In this document: positions 7,984 through 16,828 of the stretch, in pieces
Numbering within the stretch: the first letter of the stretch is position 1
How the letters are laid out: the number at the start of each line of letters is the position of its first letter
Source of the DNA: Acidobacteriota bacterium
GTDB taxonomy: Bacteria; Acidobacteriota; Terriglobia; Terriglobales; Acidobacteriaceae
Assembly (NCBI GenBank): GCA_021804965.1
Contig: JAJZGG010000022.1
Span: 1 to 36,421, forward strand
Direction of reading: 5' to 3'
Length of the DNA: 36,421 nucleotides
Notes under the pieces: model-generated
Told to the model about the DNA's origin: nothing
Seen by the model: the letters and a program-made list of their open reading frames with translations, nothing else
The model's database searches: none
Made by a program: the position numbers and the translations under genes

Positions 7984-8927
7984 AGCAAGGAAAACCGGCC
8001 AAGCGCGGAAAACCCGCCAAGCCCCGGCAAGCCGCCAGGCCCGATGCCGCTCCGGCGCAGCAGGCGGGAAAGACCGCTGCGGCAGGCTCTGTGGCGGCGG
8101 GCATCCGCCGCAAATCCGACTCCAAACCCACATCCCCGTCCAAACCGAAAATTCAGCCCATAGCCAAACTCAAAGCTGGGCCCAAAGCAGGGCTAAAACC
8201 CGCGCCCAGGGTCAGCGCAGCGGCAAAACGCCCTGCTGCTGCAGGTCGGCGTGCTGCTCTGGCTCCGGAGCGCGTGGCGGAGCTGCTGCGACGGCTGCAT
8301 GCGGAGTACGGAGACGCTCGGTGCGCGCTGGATCACAGCTCGGCATGGGAGCTGCTGGTGGCGACCATTCTCTCCGCACAGTGCACGGATGCACGGGTGA
8401 ACCAGGTGACGCCGAGGCTTTTTGCCGAGTATCCAACCCCGCAGGCAATGGCGGCCGCGCCGATCGAGGCCTTGGAGTCGCTGATCCGTACGACGGGGTT
8501 CTATCACAACAAGGCAAAATCCATTCAGGGTGCCGGACGGGTGATCAGCCGGGATTTTGGCGGACGCGTTCCGCAGACCATGGAGGAGCTGCTGACCGTG
8601 CCCGGGGCTGCACGGAAGACCGCCAACGTGGTGCTGGGGGTTGCCTTTGGCAAGGCCGAGGGCGTGGTGGTGGATACGCATGTCTTCCGCATTGCCCGCA
8701 GACTGGGGCTGGCCCGTGGCGAAACCCCGCAAAAGGTGGAGCAGGAGCTGATGAAGGTGATTCCACGCGAGCACTGGATCGGGTTTTCCCATGAGCTGAT
8801 TCATCATGGACGCGCCGTTTGCGTGGCGCGCAGGCCCCGATGCGCTGATTGCCTGTTGGAAAAACTCTGCTCGGCTCCGGATAAGAGCTGGCAGTCGGGC
8901 GCGATGGATCCGGCAGGGAGTGAATAG
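7962..8927 (+). CDS. nth: endonuclease III with long basic N-terminal tail
   Basis: A 321-residue DNA glycosylase/AP lyase for oxidised pyrimidines in base excision repair. The enzymatic core occupies about residues 105-321: helix-hairpin-helix VPGAARKTA with catalytic Lys K219, catalytic Asp D238 in VVDTHVFR, and the [4Fe-4S] ligands C287-x6-C294-x2-C297-x5-C303. E. coli Nth has 211 residues; here about 100 extra N-terminal residues are rich in Lys, Ala, Pro and Arg (KPAKRGKPAKPRQAARPD and similar), like a histone-H1 tail. The ATG lies inside the 3' end of chdC (22-base overlap), so translation is probably coupled. Its stop is 25 bases from the convergent hemD stop. Confidence 0.93.
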   Translation: MAERNPVKQGKPAKRGKPAKPRQAARPDAAPAQQAGKTAAAGSVAAGIRRKSDSKPTSPSKPKIQPIAKLKAGPKAGLKPAPRVSAAAKRPAAAGRRAALAPERVAELLRRLHAEYGDARCALDHSSAWELLVATILSAQCTDARVNQVTPRLFAEYPTPQAMAAAPIEALESLIRTTGFYHNKAKSIQGAGRVISRDFGGRVPQTMEELLTVPGAARKTANVVLGVAFGKAEGVVVDTHVFRIARRLGLARGETPQKVEQELMKVIPREHWIGFSHELIHHGRAVCVARRPRCADCLLEKLCSAPDKSWQSGAMDPAGSE

Positions 8928-8952
8928 CAGCGAGTGCTGCATACTTCAGAAG

Positions 8953-9768
8953 CTAGCGGGCGGAAAAGATCGACTTCGCAGCATCCAGCAGCGCTGGTAT
9001 GTCCGCACTGGCAGCTTCTGCCGCAGGCGACCAGTTGTGCTGGAGCAGCGTTGCGGTCGTGATGGGCCCAATCGAGATGGCTGGAAGCGGACGCAGGGGA
9101 AATTCCATGCCCGCCGCAGCCGCCAAAGCTGCCAGATGCGTGACGCTCGAGGAGCTGGTGAAGGTGGCCGCATCCATTCCCTGCTCTGCTGCCTGCACAA
9201 GCAGCGGGATGGAAGACTCCGGGACCACATTCCGATAGGCCTCTGCCAGCACCACCGTGGCACCGGCTGCGCGCAGACTGTCCGGCAGAATATCGCGGGC
9301 AGCTGCAGCGCGAACCAGCAGCAGGCGACGACCAGGAACGAGCGGGGCCAGAGCTGCTGCAAGCGACTCGCCCACAGCCTGCTCCGGTACCAGGGAAACG
9401 GAAAATCCTGCCTGACGCGCGGCTGCAGCCGTTGCCTTGCCAATGGCAGCAATGGCTGGAACGCCGCCCGTGTGGCTGGCTGGCAGCGGCAAGCCCAGTG
9501 CAGCGGCCCGCGCGACCATTGCCTGAACGGCATTGGCACTGGTGAGCAGCAGCCAGTCGAATGCCGGCTGCGAGGAGGCATTTTTCTGGTCAGCCAGTGC
9601 GGCGAGTGCGGCATCGAGCGAGGCAAAGTCCTGCGGGGGAGCAATCTCCAGCACCGGGACTTCAACCGGGATGGCATCGTGCTCGCGAAGCAGTCGGACA
9701 AGCTCTCCGGCCTGGTGCGGCGCACGCGTGACGAGGATGCGACGCCCGGCCAGTGGAGCAGCCGTCAC
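8953..9768 (-). CDS. hemD: uroporphyrinogen-III synthase
   Basis: A 271-residue enzyme that closes hydroxymethylbilane to uroporphyrinogen III with inversion of ring D. HemD proteins are poorly conserved in sequence. The call rests on the start (GRRILVTRAPHQAGELVRLL, typical of the family), the DWLLLTSANAVQAM segment, GKATAAAARQAGFSV, the second-domain pattern AATFTSSSSVTHL, and on position. It begins with GTG overlapping the hemC stop (GTGA), the last gene of a tight hemX-hemA-hemC-hemD operon. Alanine content is very high. It ends 25 bases from the convergent nth with no strong terminator between them. Confidence 0.9.
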   Translation of the reverse strand: MTAAPLAGRRILVTRAPHQAGELVRLLREHDAIPVEVPVLEIAPPQDFASLDAALAALADQKNASSQPAFDWLLLTSANAVQAMVARAAALGLPLPASHTGGVPAIAAIGKATAAAARQAGFSVSLVPEQAVGESLAAALAPLVPGRRLLLVRAAAARDILPDSLRAAGATVVLAEAYRNVVPESSIPLLVQAAEQGMDAATFTSSSSVTHLAALAAAAGMEFPLRPLPAISIGPITTATLLQHNWSPAAEAASADIPALLDAAKSIFSAR

Positions 9769-10685
9769 GACTGCGTCGCTCCTGTGCGGGTGGATTGCGC
9801 CAGCAGCGAGGCTGCACCCTGGGCAAGCAGTTCGCGGGAGACGGCCTCGCCCAGCCCATGCGGATCGGTGCCGGTGGAGGCGGCGCGCAGAAGCGGATGG
9901 CCGCTGGGATCGGCAACCACGGCCAGAATCTGCCAGCTCTCCGGAGTATGCCGACGGCAGTGGACTCCAACCGGAACCTGACAGCCTCCGCCCAGTGCAG
10001 CCAGTGCCGTCCGTTCCGCCGTGATGGCAAAGCGCGTATCCGGATCATCGAGAAAGGCAAGCGCCTGGAGCGTGGCGGCGTCATCGGCGCGGACTTCGAT
10101 GGCAAGCGATCCCTGACCGGCTGCCGGACAGAGCAGCATGGGATCGATTCGCTCGCGCACCCACTCGGTCTTTTCCAGTCGATCCAGCCCGGCTGCGGCC
10201 AGCAGAATGGCGTCCACCTGCCCCTCCGCCAGCTTGCGAAGCCGGGTGTCCACATTGCCGCGAAACTCCACCATGGCAAGGTCCGGACGCAGGGCGCGCA
10301 ACTGGGCGCTGCGGCGCAGGCTGCTGGTGCCGATGCGCGCACCCGCAGGCAGTTCCTGCAGGGAGTGGTGATGGACAGAAACCAGCACATCCCGCGGGTC
10401 CACACGGGGCGGGGTCGCCGCGAGCAGAAAGCCCTCCGGCAGCGTCGTTGGCAGGTCCTTCAGGCTGTGTACGGCCAGATCGATGCGACCCTCGGCGAGG
10501 GCCTGCTCAATCTCCAGCGTAAACATGCCCTTGGTGCCGACCTCGGCGAAGGTGACCTCCTGCAGGCGGTCTCCGGTGGTGCGAATGACCTCGATCGAAA
10601 CCGAATGACCGGCGGCGCGCAGACGGTCGGCGATGTGATGCGCCTGCCAGAGCGCGAGCTGGGAACCGCGTGTTCCAATACGCAT
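9765..10685 (-). CDS. hemC: hydroxymethylbilane synthase (porphobilinogen deaminase)
   Basis: A 306-residue cytoplasmic enzyme that polymerises four porphobilinogens into hydroxymethylbilane on a covalent dipyrromethane cofactor. It opens with MRIGTRGSQLALWQA. It has the catalytic Asp D77 in AVHSLKDLPT, the arginine-rich substrate site GTSSLRRSAQLRALRPDL (120-137) and FRGNVDTRLRKL (141-152). The cofactor-binding Cys is C235 in LGGGCQVPVG. The length is normal. The ATG shares its A with the TGA of hemA (TGATG), and hemD overlaps the end, so all are translationally coupled. Confidence 0.97.
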   Translation of the reverse strand: MRIGTRGSQLALWQAHHIADRLRAAGHSVSIEVIRTTGDRLQEVTFAEVGTKGMFTLEIEQALAEGRIDLAVHSLKDLPTTLPEGFLLAATPPRVDPRDVLVSVHHHSLQELPAGARIGTSSLRRSAQLRALRPDLAMVEFRGNVDTRLRKLAEGQVDAILLAAAGLDRLEKTEWVRERIDPMLLCPAAGQGSLAIEVRADDAATLQALAFLDDPDTRFAITAERTALAALGGGCQVPVGVHCRRHTPESWQILAVVADPSGHPLLRAASTGTDPHGLGEAVSRELLAQGAASLLAQSTRTGATQS

Positions 10686-12043
10686 CAGGAGCGACCTCGT
10701 AGCGAGGAGACAAGCGCCTCGCGGGAATCTTCAGAAGCAGGTTCAGGCGATGCCTGGGTGGATGCCGCCCTGGGCTCAACCGGAGTCAGGGACCACTCGG
10801 CGCATATCGCCGCAATCCGCTCGGAGTCGCCGGTGCGGGCAGCCTGCTTGAGTGCCTGCAGCGTGGGGTGCAGCATTTTGTTGATGATGGATCGGCAAAG
10901 CGCTTCAATCGCCGCGGACTGTTCCGGCGAAATGCTGCTGAATCGGGCCTGCATGCGGCGCAGTTCGGCCTGGCGCATCTGCTCGGCATGCTGCTGCAGG
11001 GCAACGATGATGGGTGCGATATCCACCGTGCGCTGTCGCTGCTGGAAGCGCTCGACCTCGGCGGCAATCATGGCCTCGGCATCGGCGGCTTCGCGGGTGC
11101 GTTCTGCCAGATGAGCGGCGGCTACGGACTGAAGGTCGTCAATGTCATAGAGGAAGATGCCTTCAATCCGGTTGATGGAGGAATCCACATCGCGCGGCAC
11201 GGCAATGTCGATGAAAAACATGGGACGATTCCGCCGTTTCTGCAGGAAGCTCTGGGCATGTTCCCGGGTGAAGATCGGGTGCGGTGCGCCTGTGGAGGTG
11301 ATGACAATATCGGCCTGGCTGGCCGCCTGATGCAGTTCCTCCCAGGGAACGACGCGCGGACGAATGGAGCCGCCCAGCCGTGCGGCCACGGCCTCTGCAC
11401 GGGATTGCGTCCGGTTGGTGAGCAGAATGGAGCTGGCGCCCTGCGCAATCAGGTGCCGGGCTGCCAGTTCGCTCATCTTGCCGGCGCCCACCAGAAAGAT
11501 GGTCTTCCCCTGCAGCGATCCGAAGATCTTTCGCGCCAGGTCCACGGCGACGGAGGCAATGGAGACGGTGGTGCTGCCGATTTCGGTTTCGGAGCGAACC
11601 TTCTTGGCTGCGGCAAAGGCAGACTGCAGCAGCGGATCCAGCTCTGCCGAGATGGTTCCGGCCTCGCGGCCCACCGTGTACGCATCCTTCACCTGGCCCA
11701 GGATCTGGGATTCGCCAATGACCATCGAATCCAGGCTGGCGGCTACGCGAAAGAGGTGACGCACGGCAGCCAGATCGTGGAACTGGTAGATGTGCGGCGC
11801 CAGCTCGGCGGGATCGATGGCAAAGTGGCTGGCAAGAAAGCCGTCGATGGAAACATCGGGCGAGTCTGTGGAGGCGAGAATCTCCACCCGATTGCAGGTG
11901 GACAGGATCATGGCCTCATGCACGCCGGAGGTGGTTGCCAGCTGCCGGGTAACCTCCGCCAGATGGTCGCGTGGGATGGCAACGCGCTCGCGCAGCTCAA
12001 TGGGTGCCGTCTTGTGGTTGATGCCAAGCAGAATGAGATTCAT
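10685..12043 (-). CDS. hemA: glutamyl-tRNA reductase
   Basis: A 452-residue enzyme that reduces glutamyl-tRNA to glutamate-1-semialdehyde with NADPH, the first committed step of the C5 tetrapyrrole pathway. Catalytic Cys C50 is in STCNRVEIL, and GINHKTAPIELRERVA is the usual start. SIASVAVDLARKIFGSLQGKTIFLVGAGKMSELAA contains the NADPH glycine motif. The C-terminal dimerisation helix follows (residues about 310-400). A loose Ala/Ser/Glu-rich end extends past the usual length (about 420). The frame is open further upstream, but the ATG at 12043 overlaps the hemX stop (ATGA) and gives the conserved start. As the entry enzyme it is the usual point of heme feedback, but no regulatory motif was seen. 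Confidence 0.97.
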   Translation of the reverse strand: MNLILLGINHKTAPIELRERVAIPRDHLAEVTRQLATTSGVHEAMILSTCNRVEILASTDSPDVSIDGFLASHFAIDPAELAPHIYQFHDLAAVRHLFRVAASLDSMVIGESQILGQVKDAYTVGREAGTISAELDPLLQSAFAAAKKVRSETEIGSTTVSIASVAVDLARKIFGSLQGKTIFLVGAGKMSELAARHLIAQGASSILLTNRTQSRAEAVAARLGGSIRPRVVPWEELHQAASQADIVITSTGAPHPIFTREHAQSFLQKRRNRPMFFIDIAVPRDVDSSINRIEGIFLYDIDDLQSVAAAHLAERTREAADAEAMIAAEVERFQQRQRTVDIAPIIVALQQHAEQMRQAELRRMQARFSSISPEQSAAIEALCRSIINKMLHPTLQALKQAARTGDSERIAAICAEWSLTPVEPRAASTQASPEPASEDSREALVSSLRGRS

Positions 12044-12888
12044 GGCACGGGGAACCTGTGAACCTGGCTGAACTGATTGGCCGCCCAGACGAGCATCATG
12101 ACCACGAAGACGCCGCTGGAGAGAAATGCCGCCTTGCGCCCGCGCCAGCCGTTGCTGCGACGGATGAACAGCAGCGCGACATAGAGCATCCACATGGCAA
12201 AGGAAAGCAGCACTTTGGGATCAAAAAAGTAGGCCGGGCCAACACTTTCCTGGGCCAGCAGCGAACCGACAAAGAGCCCCAGCGTCATGCAGGGAAAGCC
12301 GAACAGCAGCGTGGCATGGGCAATCCGCTCCAGGGTGTCGAGCGGTGGGAGCCAGTCCTGAACAAAGCTGTCCGAGGGTGCTGCGGAGGATTTCGTGCGC
12401 GCCGTGAAATGCCGCTTGATGTGGCGCTCCTGCAGCAGGTAGAGAAAGCTGGCCACCATGCTGAAGCCAAGACAGGCATAGGCTGCGAGCAGAAAACCGA
12501 TGTGGACCACCAGCCAGCCGATGCGGACGCCCGGCGACGGGAAGGTGTAACGATTTTCTCCAAGGGCTGGGACAAAGACCAGCAAAAACGCGGCTGGCAG
12601 GGCAAAGACGCTGAAGGAAAATGTCCCGTAAATCAAACGAATGACGAGAAAAATGATGGCGATGAACAGCGCAAGCAGGGATTCAATCTCCCCATAACCG
12701 ACCGGAAGCCACCGGTGCGCCAGTCCCAGCATCTCCACGGCAGAGACAAAATGAAAGAGGATGGCCAGGGCTGCTGCTGGCTGCCAGATGCGGCGCAGGC
12801 TCGGAAATGAGTACAGGACTGCGGGCAGAGCCGCGAGGCTCGCTATCGCATACAGCACCGCCGCCACTCTGAGCCAAACGAGATACAT
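12040..12888 (-). CDS. hemX: HemX/CcsA-like membrane protein (cytochrome c assembly family)
   Basis: A 282-residue protein with about eight membrane helices, beginning MYLVWLRVAAVLYAIASLAA. H46 (LFHFVSA) and H57 (LGLAHRW) lie in the first third, and the end DPKVLLSFAMWMLYVALLF...GWRGRKAA is typical of HemX-type members. The tryptophan-rich WWD heme-handling motif of true CcsA is not evident. Family knowledge: HemX of Bacillus lowers GluTR (HemA) abundance, while CcsA handles heme for cytochrome c. Being first in a hemX-hemA-hemC-hemD operon, overlapping hemA by ATGA, favours the HemX role. It is divergent from mutS and shares a palindromic -10 element. Confidence 0.88.
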   Translation of the reverse strand: MYLVWLRVAAVLYAIASLAALPAVLYSFPSLRRIWQPAAALAILFHFVSAVEMLGLAHRWLPVGYGEIESLLALFIAIIFLVIRLIYGTFSFSVFALPAAFLLVFVPALGENRYTFPSPGVRIGWLVVHIGFLLAAYACLGFSMVASFLYLLQERHIKRHFTARTKSSAAPSDSFVQDWLPPLDTLERIAHATLLFGFPCMTLGLFVGSLLAQESVGPAYFFDPKVLLSFAMWMLYVALLFIRRSNGWRGRKAAFLSSGVFVVMMLVWAANQFSQVHRFPVP

Positions 12889-12918
12889 GTCAATCTGAGA
12901 GTAAAAAGACCCTGTCTC

Positions 12919-12926
12919 AGTATACT
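12919..12926. promoter_or_regulatory. palindromic AGTATACT: shared -10 element for hemX operon and mutS
   Basis: The 8-base palindrome AGTATACT places a TATACT box on both strands midway between the divergent hemX and mutS genes. Leftward transcription would begin about 22 bases before the hemX ATG. Rightward transcription would begin near 12933, downstream of the GTG and ATG at 12927 and 12930, so those cannot be the mutS start if this promoter is used. Confidence 0.45.
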
Positions 12927-12977
12927 GTGATGCCGGTCACAGCAGTTTCACAGGCTGGCCAACCGGTCGGAAGGCCC

Positions 12978-15725
12978 ATGGACGGCGGATGCCTATCGCG
13001 GAAGGATGGAAGCAGTTTAATCTGGACTGCAAGCGTGACCAACCAGGGACCATCTGAGGCAGCATCGCCGGCCAGTCCGAAGCTCGATATCGGAAACCTG
13101 ACTCCAGCGATGCAACAGTACATGGCGGCCAAACGGCAGCATCCCGATGCGCTGCTTTTTTTCCGCATGGGCGACTTCTATGAGCTGTTTTATGAAGACG
13201 CGATCACGGCCAGCCGGGAACTGGAGATCACGCTGACCGCCCGCGATCGCGAGCGCTCGGTGCCCATGTGCGGCGTGCCCTACCATGCGGCCGAAACCTA
13301 CCTGCCCCGCCTGCTGCGCAAGGGGTTCAAGGTGGCCATCTGCGAGCAGATGGAAGACCCCAAGCTGACAAAAAAGATCGTCCGCCGCGAGGTGACGCGT
13401 GTCCTTACCCCGGGCACGGCACTGGATGCGACGCTGGAACAGGGCCGGAACAACTATCTGGCCGCGCTGAAACTGACGGCCACGGAAGCGGCTCTGGCAC
13501 TGCTGGATCTTTCCACCGGCGAGTTTATCGCCATGGAACAGACGGGCGCTGCGGCCGGATCAGCCATCACGGCCCGGTCTGCCATTCTGGATGAACTGCA
13601 GAAGGCCCAGCCCAGCGAAGTGCTGCTGGAGTCCGGACTGGCTGCCGAGCTGGCCGCGGAAGTGGATCTCGTGCTGGATCCCGGCCTGGCGCGCACGCGG
13701 CTGGAGCCATGGGTTTGGGAGCCGCAGCAGGCGCGCACGCTGGTGGAGCGGCAGCTTGGTGTGCAGTCCGTGGAGGGATTCGGATTGGCGGACCACCCGG
13801 CAGCCACCAGTGCCGCCGGTGCCATTGTGCACTATGTGCAGGATACGCAGAAGCTGGAGTCGGTGCCGCTCGATGCATTGCGCTTTGTGGAGCGCACGAG
13901 CGGGCTGCAAATGGATCAGGTGACCGTGCGTAATCTGGAACTGGTGGAGCCGCTGGTGGCCGGGCAGGACCAGAAATCCACGCTCTGGCGCACTCTGGAC
14001 CAGTGCATGACGGCGATGGGCAAGCGGTTGCTGCGGGCGACCATTCTGCGGCCATTGTCGGAGGCGGCAACCATCGAAGCCCGGTATGCAGCCGTCGAGG
14101 AGGCCACGCGGGATCTGATTCGGCGCGAAAGCATGCGGGCAACGATGCGCGGCATTCTGGACCTGGAGCGGCTGCTTGCGCGTGTGGCGCTGGAGAGTGC
14201 CGGTCCACGGGATGTGGTGGCCATTGCGGCCAGCGCCCGTCATCTGCCGGAGTTGCGGCAGCAGATGCAGGGCTGGCACACTGCGCTGTGGCAAAGGCTT
14301 GCCGGGCAAATGGACCCGCTGGACGATCTGGTGGCAGCCATTGAGCGGACGCTGGTCGCCGAGCCGCCGCTGACGATGACCGATGGAGGTGCGATTGCCG
14401 AAGGGGTGCATGAGGAGCTGGACCGGCTGCGCGGACTGAGTCGCGATGCCCGGCAGGCGATTGCCGCCATTGAAGAGCGCGAGCGGGTACGCACCGGTAT
14501 CGGTTCGCTGAAGGTGCGGTACAACTCGGTCTTTGGCTACTACATCGAGATCAGCAAAAGCAATCTGGCACTGGCTCCTGCCGACTACGAACGCAAGCAG
14601 ACGCTGGTGAATGCCGAGCGCTTCACCACGCCGGAGCTGAAGGCATACGAGCGCGATGTCTTGAGCGCGCAGGAGCGGTCGGTCGAGCTGGAAAAGATGC
14701 TGTTTGCTGCCTTGCGGAAGCAGCTGTTGCAGGCTTCCGGAAGAATCCGCGCCAGCGCCGCAGCTGTGGCGGAGACGGATCTGCTCACCTGCTTTGCACA
14801 GAATGCCAGCGAGCGCGGCTACGCGCGGCCGGAGTTGCTGGACGAAGTGGTGCTGGAGGCGCGGGCCAGCCGGCATCCGGTGATCGAGCAGGCCATGCGC
14901 ACCAGCGGCGTGGAGCGGTTTATTCCCAATGACCTGTATCTGCATGCCGATGGTCCGGCGCTGCTGCTGCTGACCGGGCCGAACATGGGCGGCAAAAGCA
15001 CCTATCTGCGACAGGCGGCGATGCTGGTTCTGATGGCGCAGATGGGCAGCTTTGTCCCGGCTGAGTCCATGCGTTACGGGCTTGTGGACCGGATCTTTAC
15101 CCGCATCGGAGCCAGCGACAACGTGGCTCGCGGCCGCTCCACATTCATGGTGGAGATGACGGAGACGGCAACCATCCTGAATACGGCTTCGCGGCGCGCC
15201 CTGATCCTGATGGACGAAATGGGCCGGGGAACGGCCACCTTTGACGGCCTTTCGCTGGCCTGGGCAGCGGTGGAGTATCTGCACTCGGAGATCAGCGCGC
15301 GCACCCTGTTTGCCACCCACTACCACGAGCTGACGCTGCTGGCCGAAACCCTGCCCAGGGCGCAGAATCTGCGCGTGGCCGTAAAGGAGTCCGCCGGACG
15401 CATTACCTTCCTGCATGCCATCGAGCCCGGGGCTGCATCGAAGAGCTATGGCATTGAAGTGGCACGGCTGGCAGGCCTGCCGCGCAGTGTGCTGGAGCGG
15501 GCGCGGCACGTGCTGCGACAGCACGAAAAGCAGGAGCGACGCAGCGTGCAGCAGGAGGAAGTGTCCATGCAGATGACCATGTTCACCCCGCTTTCGCAGC
15601 GGATTGTGGATCGACTGCGCGCGACCGAAATCAATTCCCTCACGCCGCTTCAGGCTCTGAACTTGCTCGAGGAACTCAAGCAGGAGTTGCATGAAACAGC
15701 CGGCGTGGAAGGCGGCAGGGCATGA
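12978..15725 (+). CDS. mutS: DNA mismatch repair protein MutS
   Basis: A protein of about 915 residues that recognises mismatches and recruits MutL. The mismatch-reading F-x-E motif is F67-Y-E69 in RMGDFYELFYEDA. The ATPase has Walker A GPNMGGKST (667-675, K673), Walker B LILMDEMGRGT and the downstream THYHELT signature. Start choice: the ATG at 12978 has GGAAGG three bases upstream and lies downstream of the predicted transcription start. A GTG at 13035 would remove 19 poorly conserved residues and is equally possible. Its stop overlaps the nagZ start (ATGA), making mutS the first gene of a four-gene chain that continues into peptidoglycan recycling. Confidence 0.97.
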   Translation: MDGGCLSRKDGSSLIWTASVTNQGPSEAASPASPKLDIGNLTPAMQQYMAAKRQHPDALLFFRMGDFYELFYEDAITASRELEITLTARDRERSVPMCGVPYHAAETYLPRLLRKGFKVAICEQMEDPKLTKKIVRREVTRVLTPGTALDATLEQGRNNYLAALKLTATEAALALLDLSTGEFIAMEQTGAAAGSAITARSAILDELQKAQPSEVLLESGLAAELAAEVDLVLDPGLARTRLEPWVWEPQQARTLVERQLGVQSVEGFGLADHPAATSAAGAIVHYVQDTQKLESVPLDALRFVERTSGLQMDQVTVRNLELVEPLVAGQDQKSTLWRTLDQCMTAMGKRLLRATILRPLSEAATIEARYAAVEEATRDLIRRESMRATMRGILDLERLLARVALESAGPRDVVAIAASARHLPELRQQMQGWHTALWQRLAGQMDPLDDLVAAIERTLVAEPPLTMTDGGAIAEGVHEELDRLRGLSRDARQAIAAIEERERVRTGIGSLKVRYNSVFGYYIEISKSNLALAPADYERKQTLVNAERFTTPELKAYERDVLSAQERSVELEKMLFAALRKQLLQASGRIRASAAAVAETDLLTCFAQNASERGYARPELLDEVVLEARASRHPVIEQAMRTSGVERFIPNDLYLHADGPALLLLTGPNMGGKSTYLRQAAMLVLMAQMGSFVPAESMRYGLVDRIFTRIGASDNVARGRSTFMVEMTETATILNTASRRALILMDEMGRGTATFDGLSLAWAAVEYLHSEISARTLFATHYHELTLLAETLPRAQNLRVAVKESAGRITFLHAIEPGAASKSYGIEVARLAGLPRSVLERARHVLRQHEKQERRSVQQEEVSMQMTMFTPLSQRIVDRLRATEINSLTPLQALNLLEELKQELHETAGVEGGRA

Positions 15726-16828
15726 CGGCCATGAGCCTTCGCGAAGCAGTGGGCAGCCTGCTGGTGGTGGGGCTGGAATCCACCACGCTGAGCGCCACCG
15801 AGCGCGCGTGGCTGCGCGTGGTTCGCCCCACGGGTCTGATACTGTTTCGCCGCAACATTGCAGACGCACAGCAGACGCGGGCACTGCTGCAGTCTGCCAG
15901 CGGCGAGTGCGCTGCCCATGCCATGCGATGCGTGGATCTGGAGGGTGGCACCGTGGACAGGCTGCGCGATGCACTGGCTCCCATGCCATCGGCACAGGCT
16001 GTGGCCCGGCATCGCAATGCAGCGCTGGCACGGGAGCAGGGGCAGCTGACAGCGCGTGCCGTGCGGCTGTTCGGAATGAACACGACGCTGGCACCCGTGC
16101 TGGATCTGGGCCTTGCGGAGTCGGCGCCGATTCTGGGAACGCGCACTGCCGCGCCCGATGCAACCGGCGTAACCGCATACGCGCGCGCCTTCCTGAGCGG
16201 GCTGCGAAGCATGCGCGTGACCGGATGCGGCAAGCACTTTCCCGGGCTGGGTGGCGGCACGCTGGATTCGCATCTGCAGATGCCGGAGATTGTGCGCAGT
16301 TGGGAGCAGCTGCAGGCTGAGGATCTGGAGCCGTATTGGGCACTGCGGCGGCAACTGCCGATGGTGATGATCAGCCACGCAGCCTATCCACGCACAAAGG
16401 GCGGCACGGTGCCGGCAAGCCAGTCCCGCTACTGGATGCAGGAGATCCTGCGCGACACACTGGGCTATCGCGGCCTCATCTTTTCCGATGACATGGAGAT
16501 GGGCGGCGTACTGGGTGCGCGACCGATGGAGGAGGCCGTGCTCACCGCCGTGGAGGCTGGCATGGACGTGATGGAGATCTGCCATCGCGAAGAGCTGATC
16601 CTGCGCGGCTTTGAGTCGCTGCTGCGGGAGGCGGAGCAGTCCGCTGCATTTCGCCGGCGCGTGATGCGGCAGGCGCGGCGTGTGGCAGCGTGGCGCAAGC
16701 GGCAGTATGGGAGTTTGGCCAGCGCAAGCGAAAGCATTCCGGCCAGCGACCTGGCAGCGCAGGAAGCTGCCCTGCGCGAAGAGATTCTGGCATTTGGCCA
16801 ACGCGTGTCACCGGAGCGTGCCGGATGA
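15722..16828 (+). CDS. nagZ: beta-N-acetylhexosaminidase NagZ (GH3)
   Basis: A 368-residue glycoside hydrolase family 3 enzyme that removes N-acetylglucosamine from GlcNAc-anhydroMurNAc muropeptides in cell-wall recycling. The signature KHFPG begins at K171, and the catalytic Asp-His pair is D182/H184 in DSH. The nucleophile is D256 in IFSDDMEMGG. Oddity: the usual His after KHFPG (KHFPGHG) is Leu here (KHFPGLG). There is no signal peptide, so it is cytoplasmic, as in Gram-negative recycling. It overlaps mutS upstream and anmK downstream with ATGA junctions. The C-terminal 60 residues are helical and basic. Confidence 0.94.
   Translation: MTAMSLREAVGSLLVVGLESTTLSATERAWLRVVRPTGLILFRRNIADAQQTRALLQSASGECAAHAMRCVDLEGGTVDRLRDALAPMPSAQAVARHRNAALAREQGQLTARAVRLFGMNTTLAPVLDLGLAESAPILGTRTAAPDATGVTAYARAFLSGLRSMRVTGCGKHFPGLGGGTLDSHLQMPEIVRSWEQLQAEDLEPYWALRRQLPMVMISHAAYPRTKGGTVPASQSRYWMQEILRDTLGYRGLIFSDDMEMGGVLGARPMEEAVLTAVEAGMDVMEICHREELILRGFESLLREAEQSAAFRRRVMRQARRVAAWRKRQYGSLASASESIPASDLAAQEAALREEILAFGQRVSPERAG

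Noticed and set aside
13560-16343. A 927-codon minus-strand open frame
   Set aside because: It is antisense to mutS and nagZ, whose motifs are complete; the antisense translation is low-complexity and unlike any family.
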